From Pantoea sp. At-9b (GTDB taxonomy: Bacteria > Pseudomonadota > Gammaproteobacteria > Enterobacterales > Enterobacteriaceae), in assembly GCF_000175935.2 (NCBI RefSeq), contig NC_014838.1:434001-498000 (forward strand): a stretch of DNA of 64,000 bases. The letters run 5' to 3'. Position numbers and translations under genes: made by a program. Of the stretch, positions 56,580 to 64,000 are shown one piece after another. Within the stretch, counting starts at the first letter, position 1. Every line of letters begins with the position of its first letter. The notes under the pieces were generated by a model that saw only the letters and a list, made by a program, of their open reading frames with translations, had not been told where the DNA came from and made no database searches.

Positions 56580-57818
56580 TCATTTCAGCAATGCGTCGGT
56601 CTTTCTTTTCTTCGGTCTTTTGACATCAGTAACCATAAACAGGTTGTTAGTTGCGCCGCTGCGAGTCAGCGAGCGTCCAATCGCGGCCTGCAATGCCGGA
56701 AAGTCAGCCAGCAACCCGGCATGCGCCAGTTGGGTGCTGATGACATCGGCAAACTCCTCCAGCACACGTTCCGGATGAATAATTTTTAACTCGCGACCAA
56801 ATTTGATCAGGCTATCACGATCGGGGAACTGCTTGCTTTTATTCAGCTTCAGCGCCAGTTCGTTATCGTTGGTGGGATAAATCTGCGTATTGACCACATC
56901 GTATAACGGCGAGAGTTGCGGGGTGGCGTTCCCGGCGGCCTGATAAACCAGCGAAAAGTTTTTCAGATGTGCATCACCGTTGCCCACCATGCAACTGAAC
57001 AACACATAGCGCCAGTACAACTCGATCTGCGATTGATCGCGGGTAAACAGGCTGACAATTCTGGCACCGGTTTCATAAGATCCCGCGTATTTATGGTCGG
57101 AAGTCTTACCTGCCAGCACGCAAAAATCTTCCATTGCCAGCCGATTTTCTCCATGAATATCAAAGCGTTCCATGATGAACAACTCTTTGTTATCCGAGAG
57201 CCAGAAATCAGCCACCGGTAATCCACAGGCGCGCGCCAGGGACATACAAATAAACTCATTTTCCGCCAGACGGGGATACTCTTCATCACCGGTTTTGGCA
57301 ATCAAATTGGGATACAGCACCGTTCCGCGACTTTCACTGCTGATCATCACTTTGGGCTGCACACCAGAGATCGTCGTTTGCAGCAAATACTTGTTCAGCA
57401 GGTACTGGAAGGCGCTCTCTTTCTGATCCCAGCGCAGCAAATCATCCAGCTTTTCCGGCGTGGGGCGCGGCAAATTGATATCGCTGACATAGGAAAGCGC
57501 GCCAATGCCGCTATCTTGCTGTAATGCCAGAAACAGCATGTCGGAGATGGTCCCCACGTAGCGGCGCAAACGCTCCGCGATATGGTAACGAACATAGCCT
57601 TCAGGAATATTCATCTCAAAGATGTTAAACAAGCGACCCGCGTTATAGCCCATGCGATGGTCCGGTAACATGGTCAGTGACACGCGACGGCTCACCGGGC
57701 TGGCATAAGTGAAGTTATAGCTGCCGTGTTCATGCAACAATCTGCCGCTGTACTCACCGCCGTTATAGACTTCAATCTGGCGGATTGGCCGAGAGAGTTG
57801 GCTCAGGTCAGTCATCAT
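56580..57818 (-). CDS. hipA: HipA-family Ser/Thr kinase toxin
   Basis: A 412-residue kinase starting at the ATG at 57818 (or 57815), which overlaps the end of hipB; GGAGG lies 9 nt upstream. HipA features are an N-terminal couple_hipA domain (about 10-110), the glycine/substrate loop SGVQPKVMIS, hinge ELFIMERFDI, catalytic Asp in GNGDAHLKNFSLVY and metal-binding Asp in LSPLYDVVNT. HipA kinases phosphorylate glutamyl-tRNA synthetase or other targets and halt growth. All catalytic residues appear present. It is paired with HipB as a type II toxin-antitoxin module. Confidence 0.9.
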   Translation of the reverse strand: MMTDLSQLSRPIRQIEVYNGGEYSGRLLHEHGSYNFTYASPVSRRVSLTMLPDHRMGYNAGRLFNIFEMNIPEGYVRYHIAERLRRYVGTISDMLFLALQQDSGIGALSYVSDINLPRPTPEKLDDLLRWDQKESAFQYLLNKYLLQTTISGVQPKVMISSESRGTVLYPNLIAKTGDEEYPRLAENEFICMSLARACGLPVADFWLSDNKELFIMERFDIHGENRLAMEDFCVLAGKTSDHKYAGSYETGARIVSLFTRDQSQIELYWRYVLFSCMVGNGDAHLKNFSLVYQAAGNATPQLSPLYDVVNTQIYPTNDNELALKLNKSKQFPDRDSLIKFGRELKIIHPERVLEEFADVISTQLAHAGLLADFPALQAAIGRSLTRSGATNNLFMVTDVKRPKKRKTDALLK

Positions 57819-58059
57819 CAAACAACGCCTCCAGTTCATCCAACTGCGGCAGGCCCGCGGTTTGTACCGTTAGCATCAGATCCAGTGCGATCAGATAGAG
57901 GGTGAATGCCTTGAGCGAACCGGTGTAGACACCGTTTTCGATCTCTGAAACCAGGGTACGCTGAATCCCCGCCCGTGCGGCGGCAACCTGTTGAGTCCAG
58001 CCTTTGGATTTACGCCGTTCACGACATTTCAGGCCAATCGCTTTCATGCCCGGCAACAT
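57808..58059 (-). CDS. hipB: HipB-like XRE antitoxin/repressor
   Basis: An 83-residue protein from the ATG at 58059 (GGAGG in front; 58047 and 58089 are alternatives). The helix-turn-helix lies at residues about 10-60 (GLKCRERRKSKGWTQQVAAARAGIQRTLVSEIENGVYTGSLKAF), and the acidic tail ends LEALFDDD. It should bind HipA and repress its own operon through the dyads at 58069 and 58109. Its stop overlaps the hipA start, so the two are translationally coupled. Confidence 0.88.
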   Translation of the reverse strand: MLPGMKAIGLKCRERRKSKGWTQQVAAARAGIQRTLVSEIENGVYTGSLKAFTLYLIALDLMLTVQTAGLPQLDELEALFDDD

Positions 58060-58068
58060 AACGCCTCC

Positions 58069-58129
58069 AATGTATCCATATGGTGACAAACAATCTATTA
58101 ATCTAATTTTGTCACCATATAACTACAAA
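58069..58129. promoter_or_regulatory. Two palindromic operator copies upstream of hipB
   Basis: Copies at 58069-58089 (ATGTATCCATATGGTGACA core) and 58109-58129 (TTGTCACCATATAACTACAA core) start 40 nt apart. They match the dyad TGTNNCYATATRGNNACA seen twice after hipA. This is the expected position for HipB autoregulation. Confidence 0.75.
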
Positions 58130-58146
58130 ATCCATTTAAAATAAAA

Positions 58147-58209
58147 GCGCGATAAATCGCGCCGCTACGGTTGTTGATCCTGGTTGTAGCGGCGCGATTT
58201 ATCGCGCAT
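58147..58209. repeat. REP pair (opposite order)
   Basis: GCGCGATAAATCGCGCCGCTAC then its inverse GTAGCGGCGCGATTTATCGC, 17 nt apart, between hipBA and the end of the 58-64 kb operon. Same inside-out order as the pair at 16.0 kb. Confidence 0.85.
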
Positions 58210-58220
58210 TAAAGGGTTGA

Positions 58221-59414
58221 TTATGAACGCAAAAAATCCTGCCAACGGCGCGTCAGATAATTATGCTCATCCATCACTGAGTTCCAGACGGCAATATGGC
58301 TCATGCGTTGTTCATAGCTGCCACCGTCACGGCTTTCGCCTTCCGGTATCAAGGGCGCACCCCATGCGTCGTACAGCATTTCCGCTGCGGGTTTGCCGCC
58401 ATACCAGAAATCCCACTCAGCGGCAGAGAGATGGGCACGGCTACGCGCCGGATTGGAGATGTAATACCCCTGCCGTGCCATCACCGCCCCCGGCCAGCCG
58501 GATTGCCACCAGTTGAGGTAGTCATAGGCGGCGTCTTTGATGCGGCCCGTGGCGCAGCGGGACAACGACATGCCGCCATACCACGCGCGATACCCTTCAC
58601 GCGGGTGCGCCATCTTATAACCACGCTGATGGAAGTGGTGGCGGAAATAGATCGGTGCCCACAGACTCTGTACCTCCACCTGGCGGTTTTCAATCAAATC
58701 ACAGGCTTGCTCTTGCGTGGCCCAGAAGGCGGCAAAATGCCCGTGACGATTAAGACGCGATAGTTCCTGCGTCAGTACATCGATCTCTTCCAGCGCCAGG
58801 TTACCGGTATTGGCAAAACGCGCCAATCCTGCCCCCTGCATCGCCAGCGCCGCATCCAGGCCGCCCATCGCGGCATCTTCCTGCAACGCCACCTGACCGG
58901 TCAGTGCCGGGTGCAACAGCCAGCCCCAACTCTCCGGCTCATCACGCAACGCCGCAGGCAGTCGATCTACGTGGTAGGCAAAGCTATCGGCATTGTGGGT
59001 CAGCGGCAGCATACTGATGTGATCGCTCGGCTGGCTGCCAAGGTGTAAATCACGCTGCACATACAAACGCTGCGAGGGCACGCTGCCGTCAGCCAACACG
59101 CCATTGGCGTTGAGGGTGCCGGTTTTTGCCAGCGCATTAACCTCGTCCCACCAGGTCAGACGTTTGATCTCCAGCGGCTGAATGGCACGCGCAGGCCAGA
59201 CAAAATCGATGTTGTGGAACCACTGATCGTAGAGGTCGTAACTTTCGGGATGCATCACCGCAATACGTTGCGCATCTTCTACGCTGCGCAACAGATATTC
59301 AATTTTGATGCCGAGATCCTGCTCCGCGCGCACGCGCAGCATCTCCAGCAGCGTGACGGAGGTTCCGAGCACGCGTAAGGTCAGTTGGTCATTGACCACT
59401 GCCGCAGAATTCAT
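58221..59414 (-). CDS. PotD-like solute-binding protein without signal peptide
   Basis: A 397-residue protein from the ATG at 59414, preceded by GAGGAG and 4 nt after the CobW-family gene. The fold is that of type II polyamine/thiamine-like binding proteins: LTLRVLGTSVTLLEMLRVRAEQDLGIKIEYLL at the start, SYDLYDQWFHNIDFVWPARAIQPLE in lobe 1, NADSFAYHVDRLP, ESWGWLLHPALTGQVALQED and the C-terminal WWQSGWPGAVMARQGYYIS. The mature-like sequence starts within 12 residues of Met and no export signal is possible in frame, so it seems cytoplasmic. No ABC permease or ATPase accompanies it. Last gene of a seven-gene operon. Role unknown. Confidence 0.8.
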   Translation of the reverse strand: MNSAAVVNDQLTLRVLGTSVTLLEMLRVRAEQDLGIKIEYLLRSVEDAQRIAVMHPESYDLYDQWFHNIDFVWPARAIQPLEIKRLTWWDEVNALAKTGTLNANGVLADGSVPSQRLYVQRDLHLGSQPSDHISMLPLTHNADSFAYHVDRLPAALRDEPESWGWLLHPALTGQVALQEDAAMGGLDAALAMQGAGLARFANTGNLALEEIDVLTQELSRLNRHGHFAAFWATQEQACDLIENRQVEVQSLWAPIYFRHHFHQRGYKMAHPREGYRAWYGGMSLSRCATGRIKDAAYDYLNWWQSGWPGAVMARQGYYISNPARSRAHLSAAEWDFWYGGKPAAEMLYDAWGAPLIPEGESRDGGSYEQRMSHIAVWNSVMDEHNYLTRRWQDFLRS

Positions 59415-59418
59415 ACCG

Positions 59419-60441
59419 TTATGGCTCCTCAAACGCCCGCAGGTAGCGGCTGAACGCCTGTTGCAGGCGATCGGCCTCCAGACCGCGCAAAATAAATACC
59501 AGTTTTGAACTCTCCAGCTCACCGGGCCAGTCGTGCAGATGCTCCGGCGGATGTAAGGTATGCTGCACGCCGTGGATGACAATCGGCGAGCGGCTGTCGC
59601 TGACACGTAAAATGCCCTTCATCCGCAGCACCGTGCGACCGTGGCAATGTAATAGCATTGACAGCCAGATAGCAAATGCTGGCCAGTTTAATGACTGTTG
59701 TAGGGTGATCACGCAGGTTTGCGTAACCGGATGTGAAACGCCGGGCGTCACCGGAGCCAGACGATACGCCTCCCCGGCGCAGTCACCCAGCCAGCGGAAA
59801 CGTTGCTGACGTGAACCGCTGCGTAACGGCAGACGAAACAGTTGGTGCGGGTCATCCAGTGCAGTGCGGGTATCGCTGAGTTGTGCCAGCGGATTGAGCT
59901 GGCGCAACCAGTCCGCCAGCGCCGTCTGCTGCGCATGAGTGATGCGATCACCTTTGCTGATCAGCAGCTTATCTGCGGCGCTGACCTGTGCCAGCCATTC
60001 CGGTTGCGCATCCGCCTGCATGCGCGCATGCTCCGCATCCACCAACGTCACCAACGTCCCCTGACTGAAGTGATGCTGAAGCTGGCGGTCATGCAGCAGT
60101 GTCGAAAGAATCGGTGACGGGTCGGCCAACCCGGTGGTTTCCAGAATCACCTGCCGGAACGGAGGCAGCAGGCCACGTGCCCGACGTTCAAACAGATCGA
60201 GCAGTGCGGTTTTCAGTTCACCACGGATCTGACAGCAGACACAGCCGCTCGGCAGCAGCACGGTATCGGGCGCAACCTGGTTGAGCAGATGATGGTCAAT
60301 ACCGACTTCGCCAAACTCGTTGACCAGCAACGCCACCTCATTGAGGTTCTGCTGGGCCAGCCAGCCTTGCAGCAAGGTGGTTTTACCGCTGCCGAGGAAA
60401 CCGCTCAGCACGTGCAGGGGCAATTTTTCCTGATAATCCAT
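59419..60441 (-). CDS. COG0523/CobW-family metal GTPase
   Basis: A 340-residue P-loop GTPase. Walker A GFLGSGKTT is at residues 14-22, the metal-binding CxCC motif is C67-V68-C69-C70 (SGCVCCQIRGEL), switch II is LETTGLADPSPI and the base motif is ISKGD. The C-terminal CobW_C domain (about 240-335) ends with LVFILRGL. Family members are metallochaperones for zinc, nickel, cobalt or nitrile hydratase iron. Here it is within an operon of SDRs and a binding protein, so it may load a metal into one of them. Separated from neighbours by 9 and 4 nt. Confidence 0.9.
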   Translation of the reverse strand: MDYQEKLPLHVLSGFLGSGKTTLLQGWLAQQNLNEVALLVNEFGEVGIDHHLLNQVAPDTVLLPSGCVCCQIRGELKTALLDLFERRARGLLPPFRQVILETTGLADPSPILSTLLHDRQLQHHFSQGTLVTLVDAEHARMQADAQPEWLAQVSAADKLLISKGDRITHAQQTALADWLRQLNPLAQLSDTRTALDDPHQLFRLPLRSGSRQQRFRWLGDCAGEAYRLAPVTPGVSHPVTQTCVITLQQSLNWPAFAIWLSMLLHCHGRTVLRMKGILRVSDSRSPIVIHGVQHTLHPPEHLHDWPGELESSKLVFILRGLEADRLQQAFSRYLRAFEEP

Positions 60442-60450
60442 CCGCTCTCC

Positions 60451-60738
60451 TTACAACGCGTTAAGCCAGGCATCATCCAGCGGATCAATGGGTCGCCGGA
60501 TCATTTTTTCCGCTTCCTGCCACAGCACATCCAGTGAGTTGACCAGCATTTGCTGCCCGGTCGGGCTGGCTAACAGCCAGCTGTTGTGAAACTCGGTTAA
60601 CGTCAGCCGCCACGGCTTGAGCGCGCGGTTCAGAAGTGCCAGCTGTTGCAAACGTAGCTGGCGTTGGGGGATATCCTGCCGCAGCGGATCGCTCCACTGC
60701 GGCCCGTTATCCAGCAGGCCGCAGACTCCACACATCAT
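60451..60738 (-). CDS. Small hypothetical protein with N-terminal CxxC
   Basis: A 95-residue protein (or 94 from the second ATG). Ribosome site GGAGG. It begins MMCGVCGLLDNGPQWSDPL, a CxxC right at the N-terminus, followed by a mostly helical body (QRQLRLQQLALLNRAL, WLLASPTGQQMLVNSLDVLWQEAEKMI). I do not recognise a family. Its place directly before the CobW GTPase (9 nt) and its early Cys pair suggest a metal- or redox-linked partner, but this is inference. Confidence 0.72.
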   Translation of the reverse strand: MMCGVCGLLDNGPQWSDPLRQDIPQRQLRLQQLALLNRALKPWRLTLTEFHNSWLLASPTGQQMLVNSLDVLWQEAEKMIRRPIDPLDDAWLNAL

Positions 60739-60746
60739 TGCCTCCG

Positions 60747-61493
60747 TTATGGCATCACATCGCCGGAATTCGGCCCCAGCGTCTGGCCGACAAACAGGTT
60801 GCCGCCCGGTTCACTGGCGAGCAGTAACGCCACCGGAGCCACTTCTTCCACCCGGCCAAAACGCCCCAGCGGCAGTTCAGCCGCTTTGGCCTGTTTCCAT
60901 GCCTGATTGATACCCTCAATCAACGGCGTTTCAATCGGTCCGGGCGCGATAGCATTGACCAGCACGTTATCCGCCGAGACTTCCAGCGCCAGCGATTTAG
61001 TAAAACCTATCACACCCGCTTTGGCCGCCGCGTAATGGCACAGCTCTGCGCCACCTTTAATCCCCAACTGCGAGGCAATGTTAATGACCCGGCCCCAGCG
61101 CTGCGCCAGCATGGCGGGCAGCGCTCGCTGGGTGGCGAGGAACACGCTACGCAGATCGACCGCCATCATTTCTTCCCACATGGTCAGCGAAATGTCCGTG
61201 CAACGCGCCTGGGTTAACATCCCGGCGTTATTGACCAGCACGTCGATACCGTCATAGCGCGCGAGGCAGGCATCCACCCCGGCGGTGGCACCGGCGACCT
61301 CGCCAACATCCGCCACCACCGCCAGGCACTCCCCACCCCATTGCTGACAGTGCGTCACCTGCAACGCCAGTTTGTCGGCGTCGCGATCGGTTAAAATCAG
61401 CCGGGCACCCTCGCGAGCGAAGAGCTCGGCAATCGCTGCCCCGATACCGCTGGCTGCGCCAGTAATGACACAACGTTTATCTTTCAATAGCAT
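60747..61493 (-). CDS. Short-chain dehydrogenase/reductase (second SDR)
   Basis: A 248-residue classical SDR: cofactor motif TGAASGIG (11-18), NNAG, catalytic Ser in INIASQLG and YAAAK. The Asp at the end of the second strand (LTDRDADKL) favours NAD(H). The C-terminus is GQTLGPNSGDVMP, where SDRs usually have VDGG, so substrate binding at the tail is altered. It lies 9 nt from each neighbour in the operon. Substrate unknown, probably a small alcohol or hydroxy acid. Confidence 0.88.
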   Translation of the reverse strand: MLLKDKRCVITGAASGIGAAIAELFAREGARLILTDRDADKLALQVTHCQQWGGECLAVVADVGEVAGATAGVDACLARYDGIDVLVNNAGMLTQARCTDISLTMWEEMMAVDLRSVFLATQRALPAMLAQRWGRVINIASQLGIKGGAELCHYAAAKAGVIGFTKSLALEVSADNVLVNAIAPGPIETPLIEGINQAWKQAKAAELPLGRFGRVEEVAPVALLLASEPGGNLFVGQTLGPNSGDVMP

Positions 61494-61502
61494 AGCGGCT
61501 CC

Positions 61503-62279
61503 TTAGTCCGGCCAGCGCACGGTCAGACCGCCATCCACGATCAGGCTTTGCCCGGTGAGATAGCTGCTCTCTTCACTGGTAAGAAAGGCGATCACCTTGG
61601 CGATCTCATCCGGACGTCCGACACGCGCCAGAGGAATGGCGCTGGCGGCTTTTGCCAGACCTGCCGGGCCGAGCGAATTCTGCGCATCCAGCGATTGCGG
61701 TGTTTCTATCAATCCCGGGATGATGGCGTTGCAGCGCACGCCACGCGGGGCCAGCTCTACCGCCAGCGAGCGGCAGATGCCCGGCACCGCCGCTTTGGCG
61801 GCAGCGTAGTGGGCATGGTCCTGCCAGCCGTAGACGCCACCGGCGATAGAGGACACCGCCACCAGGCTGGCACCGGCGTGCAGATGGGGCGTGGCCGCGC
61901 GAAAGCAGCGCATCACGCCCGTCAGATCGACGTTCAGCATGGCGTCCCAGCGTGCGTCGCTCATCTCTTCAATCGGGGCGCGACGTAAGATTCCGGCATT
62001 CGCCACCAGATAATCCAGGCGGCCAAAGTGCTGCACCCCCTGCGCGATAAACGCATCGACTGAAGCGGTTGACGCCACATCCAGCGGTAACCACAGGGCA
62101 TCCCCCCCGGCGGCTTCGACCTGCGCCGCCGCAACGGCAGGATCGTGCGGATCGGCGGGATAGTAACCGGCGATGATTTTCACGCCACGCTGGGCGTAAA
62201 GCGTGGCCAGCGCCAGACCAATGCCGCTGGCGGCACCGCTGATCGCGGCGACCGGCTGAGTTGAAGACGAAAGCTGCAT
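61503..62279 (-). CDS. Short-chain dehydrogenase/reductase (first SDR)
   Basis: A 258-residue classical SDR: SGAASGIG near residue 14, NAG in VANAGILRRAPI, catalytic Ser in VAVSSIAGG, YAAAK and the usual C-terminal LTGQSLIVDGGLTVRWPD. It differs strongly from the SDR that follows, so the two probably catalyse successive steps rather than being a duplication. It follows the MFS gene by 9 nt. Confidence 0.9.
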   Translation of the reverse strand: MQLSSSTQPVAAISGAASGIGLALATLYAQRGVKIIAGYYPADPHDPAVAAAQVEAAGGDALWLPLDVASTASVDAFIAQGVQHFGRLDYLVANAGILRRAPIEEMSDARWDAMLNVDLTGVMRCFRAATPHLHAGASLVAVSSIAGGVYGWQDHAHYAAAKAAVPGICRSLAVELAPRGVRCNAIIPGLIETPQSLDAQNSLGPAGLAKAASAIPLARVGRPDEIAKVIAFLTSEESSYLTGQSLIVDGGLTVRWPD

Positions 62280-62288
62280 AGCAATTCC

Positions 62289-63653
62289 TTAAGCGGTAGT
62301 CACCGCTGAACTGACGTCAGTACGCTGCGGAGCGTGCGCACGGGCGAAAAACATAATAATGCCGGAGATAAAACACGGGACCGCACCGAACCACAACGCG
62401 GCATCCTGCCAGTGGCCGCCACTGCTCAGCACGCTGGTGGTGCCGACACCGGCGATAATCGCGCCCACCGGCCCCATAGCACCAATCAACGCACCGGCGG
62501 TGGCACGGATGGCGGTCGGGAAACTTTCACTGATAAAGAACAGCGCTGCGGCATACGGGCCAATCAGGAAAAACAGGCCGATACTGTAGAGCGCGACGAT
62601 GGTGGCGAAGTTATCCGGGCAGTAAAGCATCGCGGCAAAAGCGACACCGCCAAGCATCCAGCCAACGGCAATGGTATTGCGACGACCAATACGATCGCCG
62701 AGCCAACCGTGCACCAGGTAGCCGCAGTAACCGACGAGGTTGGAGAGAATCAGGATTAATAACGAGTTATTAAACGAAACCTCATGGGTTTTGGTGATCA
62801 CGGTGGTGCCCAACACGCTAAAAATCTGAATCGCGAACCAGTTGATCAACACCGCACCCCCCAACACCAGCGTGGCGCGCAGTGACGGTCCACGAAACGC
62901 AGCGGCCAGGCCAGCACGGTGCTGTTCTTCCCAGGAAACCTGATAATCATCTGCTACCTGACGCGCATCACGATCGTTACCCTCAGCGCGCAGTTGCTGA
63001 ATCTTCTTCTGTACCTGGAATTGCGGGGTTTCTTTCAGTTTCAGTGCCAGGAAGGCAATCACCAGCGACGGCAGCGCGGCAAAGATAAAGCTGCCCTGCC
63101 AGCCGATGATTGGCATCAGGATCGCGGTCAGCGCAGAAGCCACCAGCGCCCCTACCGGCCAGCCACCCTGCACCAGGCTGTAGACAAAGCCTTTGCGTTT
63201 ATTGAGTTTCGGGTCGTCAATGGCGGTATAAAGCTCCGACAGATACGTCGCGTTGACCGTCTGCTCGGCATAACCCAGACCTGCGACCGAACGAATCGCG
63301 GTCAGCGCGCCTTTACCCCAGGCACCTCCGACAGCGGTTAACAGCGAGCAGAGCGCCGCGCCGCCGACGGTGACCACAATCCCCATACGACGACCGAGAC
63401 GATCCACCAATGGGCCAATCGCCAGCGCGATGACCGCACCACCAACCGCAACCCAGGTGGCGATTTCAGCCTGCTCGACCTCGCTCCAGCCGAAATGTCC
63501 GCCGATTTCCGGCAGCAAAGTGCCAAACAGGATGAAATCATAAACAGCAAAAACCCAGGCGAAAAAAGCAATCCAGGTGGCAAATTTTACGTCCCTGATG
63601 GTCAACTGCTGCGGCTGCCAGCCATTTACGGAGATTTTCTTAAAGATGCTCAT
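62289..63653 (-). CDS. MFS transporter (AAHS/sugar-acid type)
   Basis: A 454-residue carrier with twelve helices. The loop motif between helices 2 and 3 is GPLVDRLGRRMGI, and the equivalent in the second half is GWLGDRIGRRNTI. A long cytoplasmic loop (about 215-265, charged) separates the halves. Such carriers import aromatic acids, sialic-acid-like sugars or organic acids. It lies between the deacetylase and SDR genes, so it likely imports the operon's substrate. A 98-bp gap with a REP separates it from the deacetylase. Confidence 0.87.
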   Translation of the reverse strand: MSIFKKISVNGWQPQQLTIRDVKFATWIAFFAWVFAVYDFILFGTLLPEIGGHFGWSEVEQAEIATWVAVGGAVIALAIGPLVDRLGRRMGIVVTVGGAALCSLLTAVGGAWGKGALTAIRSVAGLGYAEQTVNATYLSELYTAIDDPKLNKRKGFVYSLVQGGWPVGALVASALTAILMPIIGWQGSFIFAALPSLVIAFLALKLKETPQFQVQKKIQQLRAEGNDRDARQVADDYQVSWEEQHRAGLAAAFRGPSLRATLVLGGAVLINWFAIQIFSVLGTTVITKTHEVSFNNSLLILILSNLVGYCGYLVHGWLGDRIGRRNTIAVGWMLGGVAFAAMLYCPDNFATIVALYSIGLFFLIGPYAAALFFISESFPTAIRATAGALIGAMGPVGAIIAGVGTTSVLSSGGHWQDAALWFGAVPCFISGIIMFFARAHAPQRTDVSSAVTTA

Positions 63654-63702
63654 AGCGCTATCACTCTGTCAGGGGGTTAACGGGTTACAACTCGCATATT
63701 CC

Positions 63703-63746
63703 GTAGTGGCGCGAAATTTCGATGCGCGATAAATCGCGCCGCTACG
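63703..63746. repeat. Compact REP pair
   Basis: GTAGTGGCGCGAAATTTCG (a degenerate left unit) adjoins an intact GCGCGATAAATCGCGCCGCTAC. It lies inside the presumed operon, between the deacetylase and MFS genes. Confidence 0.75.
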
Positions 63747-63751
63747 CGTAC

Positions 63752-64000
63752 TTAGCGCGGTTGGCGCTGTTTAAAGTCGTCGGCGATCTCGTCAAAGGTG
63801 ACGAAACGCACGCCTTCGTGGCTACGGATATACTGAATCAGGCGTTCCAGCATCAGCAGCACCTGCGGACGGCCAGACACGTCGGGATGGATGGTCATGG
63901 TGAACACCGCGTAGTCGTTTTCGCGGTAAACCCAGTCAAACTGATCACGCCACATCTCTTCCAGATGGCGTGGGTTAACGAAACCGTGGCTGTTAGGGGA
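63752..64000 (-). CDS. Polysaccharide deacetylase family protein (5' part beyond window)
   Basis: Only the C-terminal 83 residues are seen; the frame is open to the right edge, and an internal ATG at 63955 is not the start. [51 protein letters not shown] and [13 protein letters not shown] match the C-terminal third of PuuE/allantoinase-like NodB-fold deacetylases, including the late His (TIHPD). These hydrolyse C-N bonds in small cyclic amides or N-acetyl groups. Probably the first visible gene of the 58-64 kb operon. Confidence 0.8.
   Translation of the reverse strand, partial: SPNSHGFVNPRHLEEMWRDQFDWVYRENDYAVFTMTIHPDVSGRPQVLLMLERLIQYIRSHEGVRFVTFDEIADDFKQRQPR

Noticed and set aside
59415..59606. 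N-terminal extension of the PotD-like protein
   Set aside because: It would run through the 3' end of the CobW gene in another frame, is Arg/Cys-rich and offers no signal peptide; GAGGAG precedes the ATG at 59414.

Overview
The window looks like chromosomal DNA of an enterobacterium in or near the Erwiniaceae, most likely Pantoea-like. The evidence is a complete mal regulon (malT, malPQ, malK-lamB-malM, malEFG) with enterobacterial protein sequences, yiaVW, zinT, mddA and efeUOB. It also has a PQQ glucose dehydrogenase and a three-subunit FAD/cytochrome sugar-acid dehydrogenase, as in bacteria that oxidise glucose in the periplasm. The genus is inferred; no rRNA or tRNA gene is present. Short REP palindromes containing GCGCGATTTATCGCGC occur at six intergenic places.

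Layout. 1-5.0 kb: a xenosiderophore-type locus with a TonB-dependent receptor, two periplasmic binding proteins on either side of it, and a ModA-like protein cut by the left edge; no permease or ATPase is visible. 5.4-9.5 kb: efeUOB ferrous iron/haem iron uptake behind a strong Fur box, with an EfeU about twice the usual length. 9.6-12 kb: a DUF1471-like protein, zinT behind a Zur box, and a Tat-exported esterase. 12.3-17.5 kb: small subunit, GMC flavoprotein and tri-haem cytochrome c of a membrane sugar-acid dehydrogenase, then an MFS transporter. 17.5-24.4 kb: single genes (MetQ-like lipoprotein with a MetJ-box array, metallophosphoesterase, XRE-cupin regulator, mddA, hydrolase/LysR pair, GlxA-like regulator divergent from a cyanamide-hydratase-like HD protein). 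24.8-27.1 kb: gcd.

27.2-35.6 kb: a divergent catabolic locus. One arm carries a FadR-type GntR regulator, an M20 amidohydrolase and a ProC-like reductase. The other carries a complete branched-chain amino-acid-type ABC transporter and a glyoxalase-fold protein. Three related operator-like repeats lie between the arms. 35.7-39.5 kb: an orphan fliD, an AT-rich secreted hypothetical protein and an IS1202/ISNCY-type insertion sequence. 39.7-41.2 kb: yiaVW. 41.3-56.4 kb: the mal regulon, unusually gathered in one block. 56.5-58.1 kb: hipBA, bracketed by two pairs of one palindromic operator. 58.2-64.0 kb: a tightly packed minus-strand operon (polysaccharide deacetylase, MFS carrier, two SDRs, a small Cys protein, a COG0523/CobW GTPase and a PotD-like binding protein without a signal peptide) that I cannot assign to a known pathway.

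The strongest candidates for something undescribed are the 58-64 kb operon, the operator-bracketed hipBA module and the GntR/M20/LIV/VOC locus.
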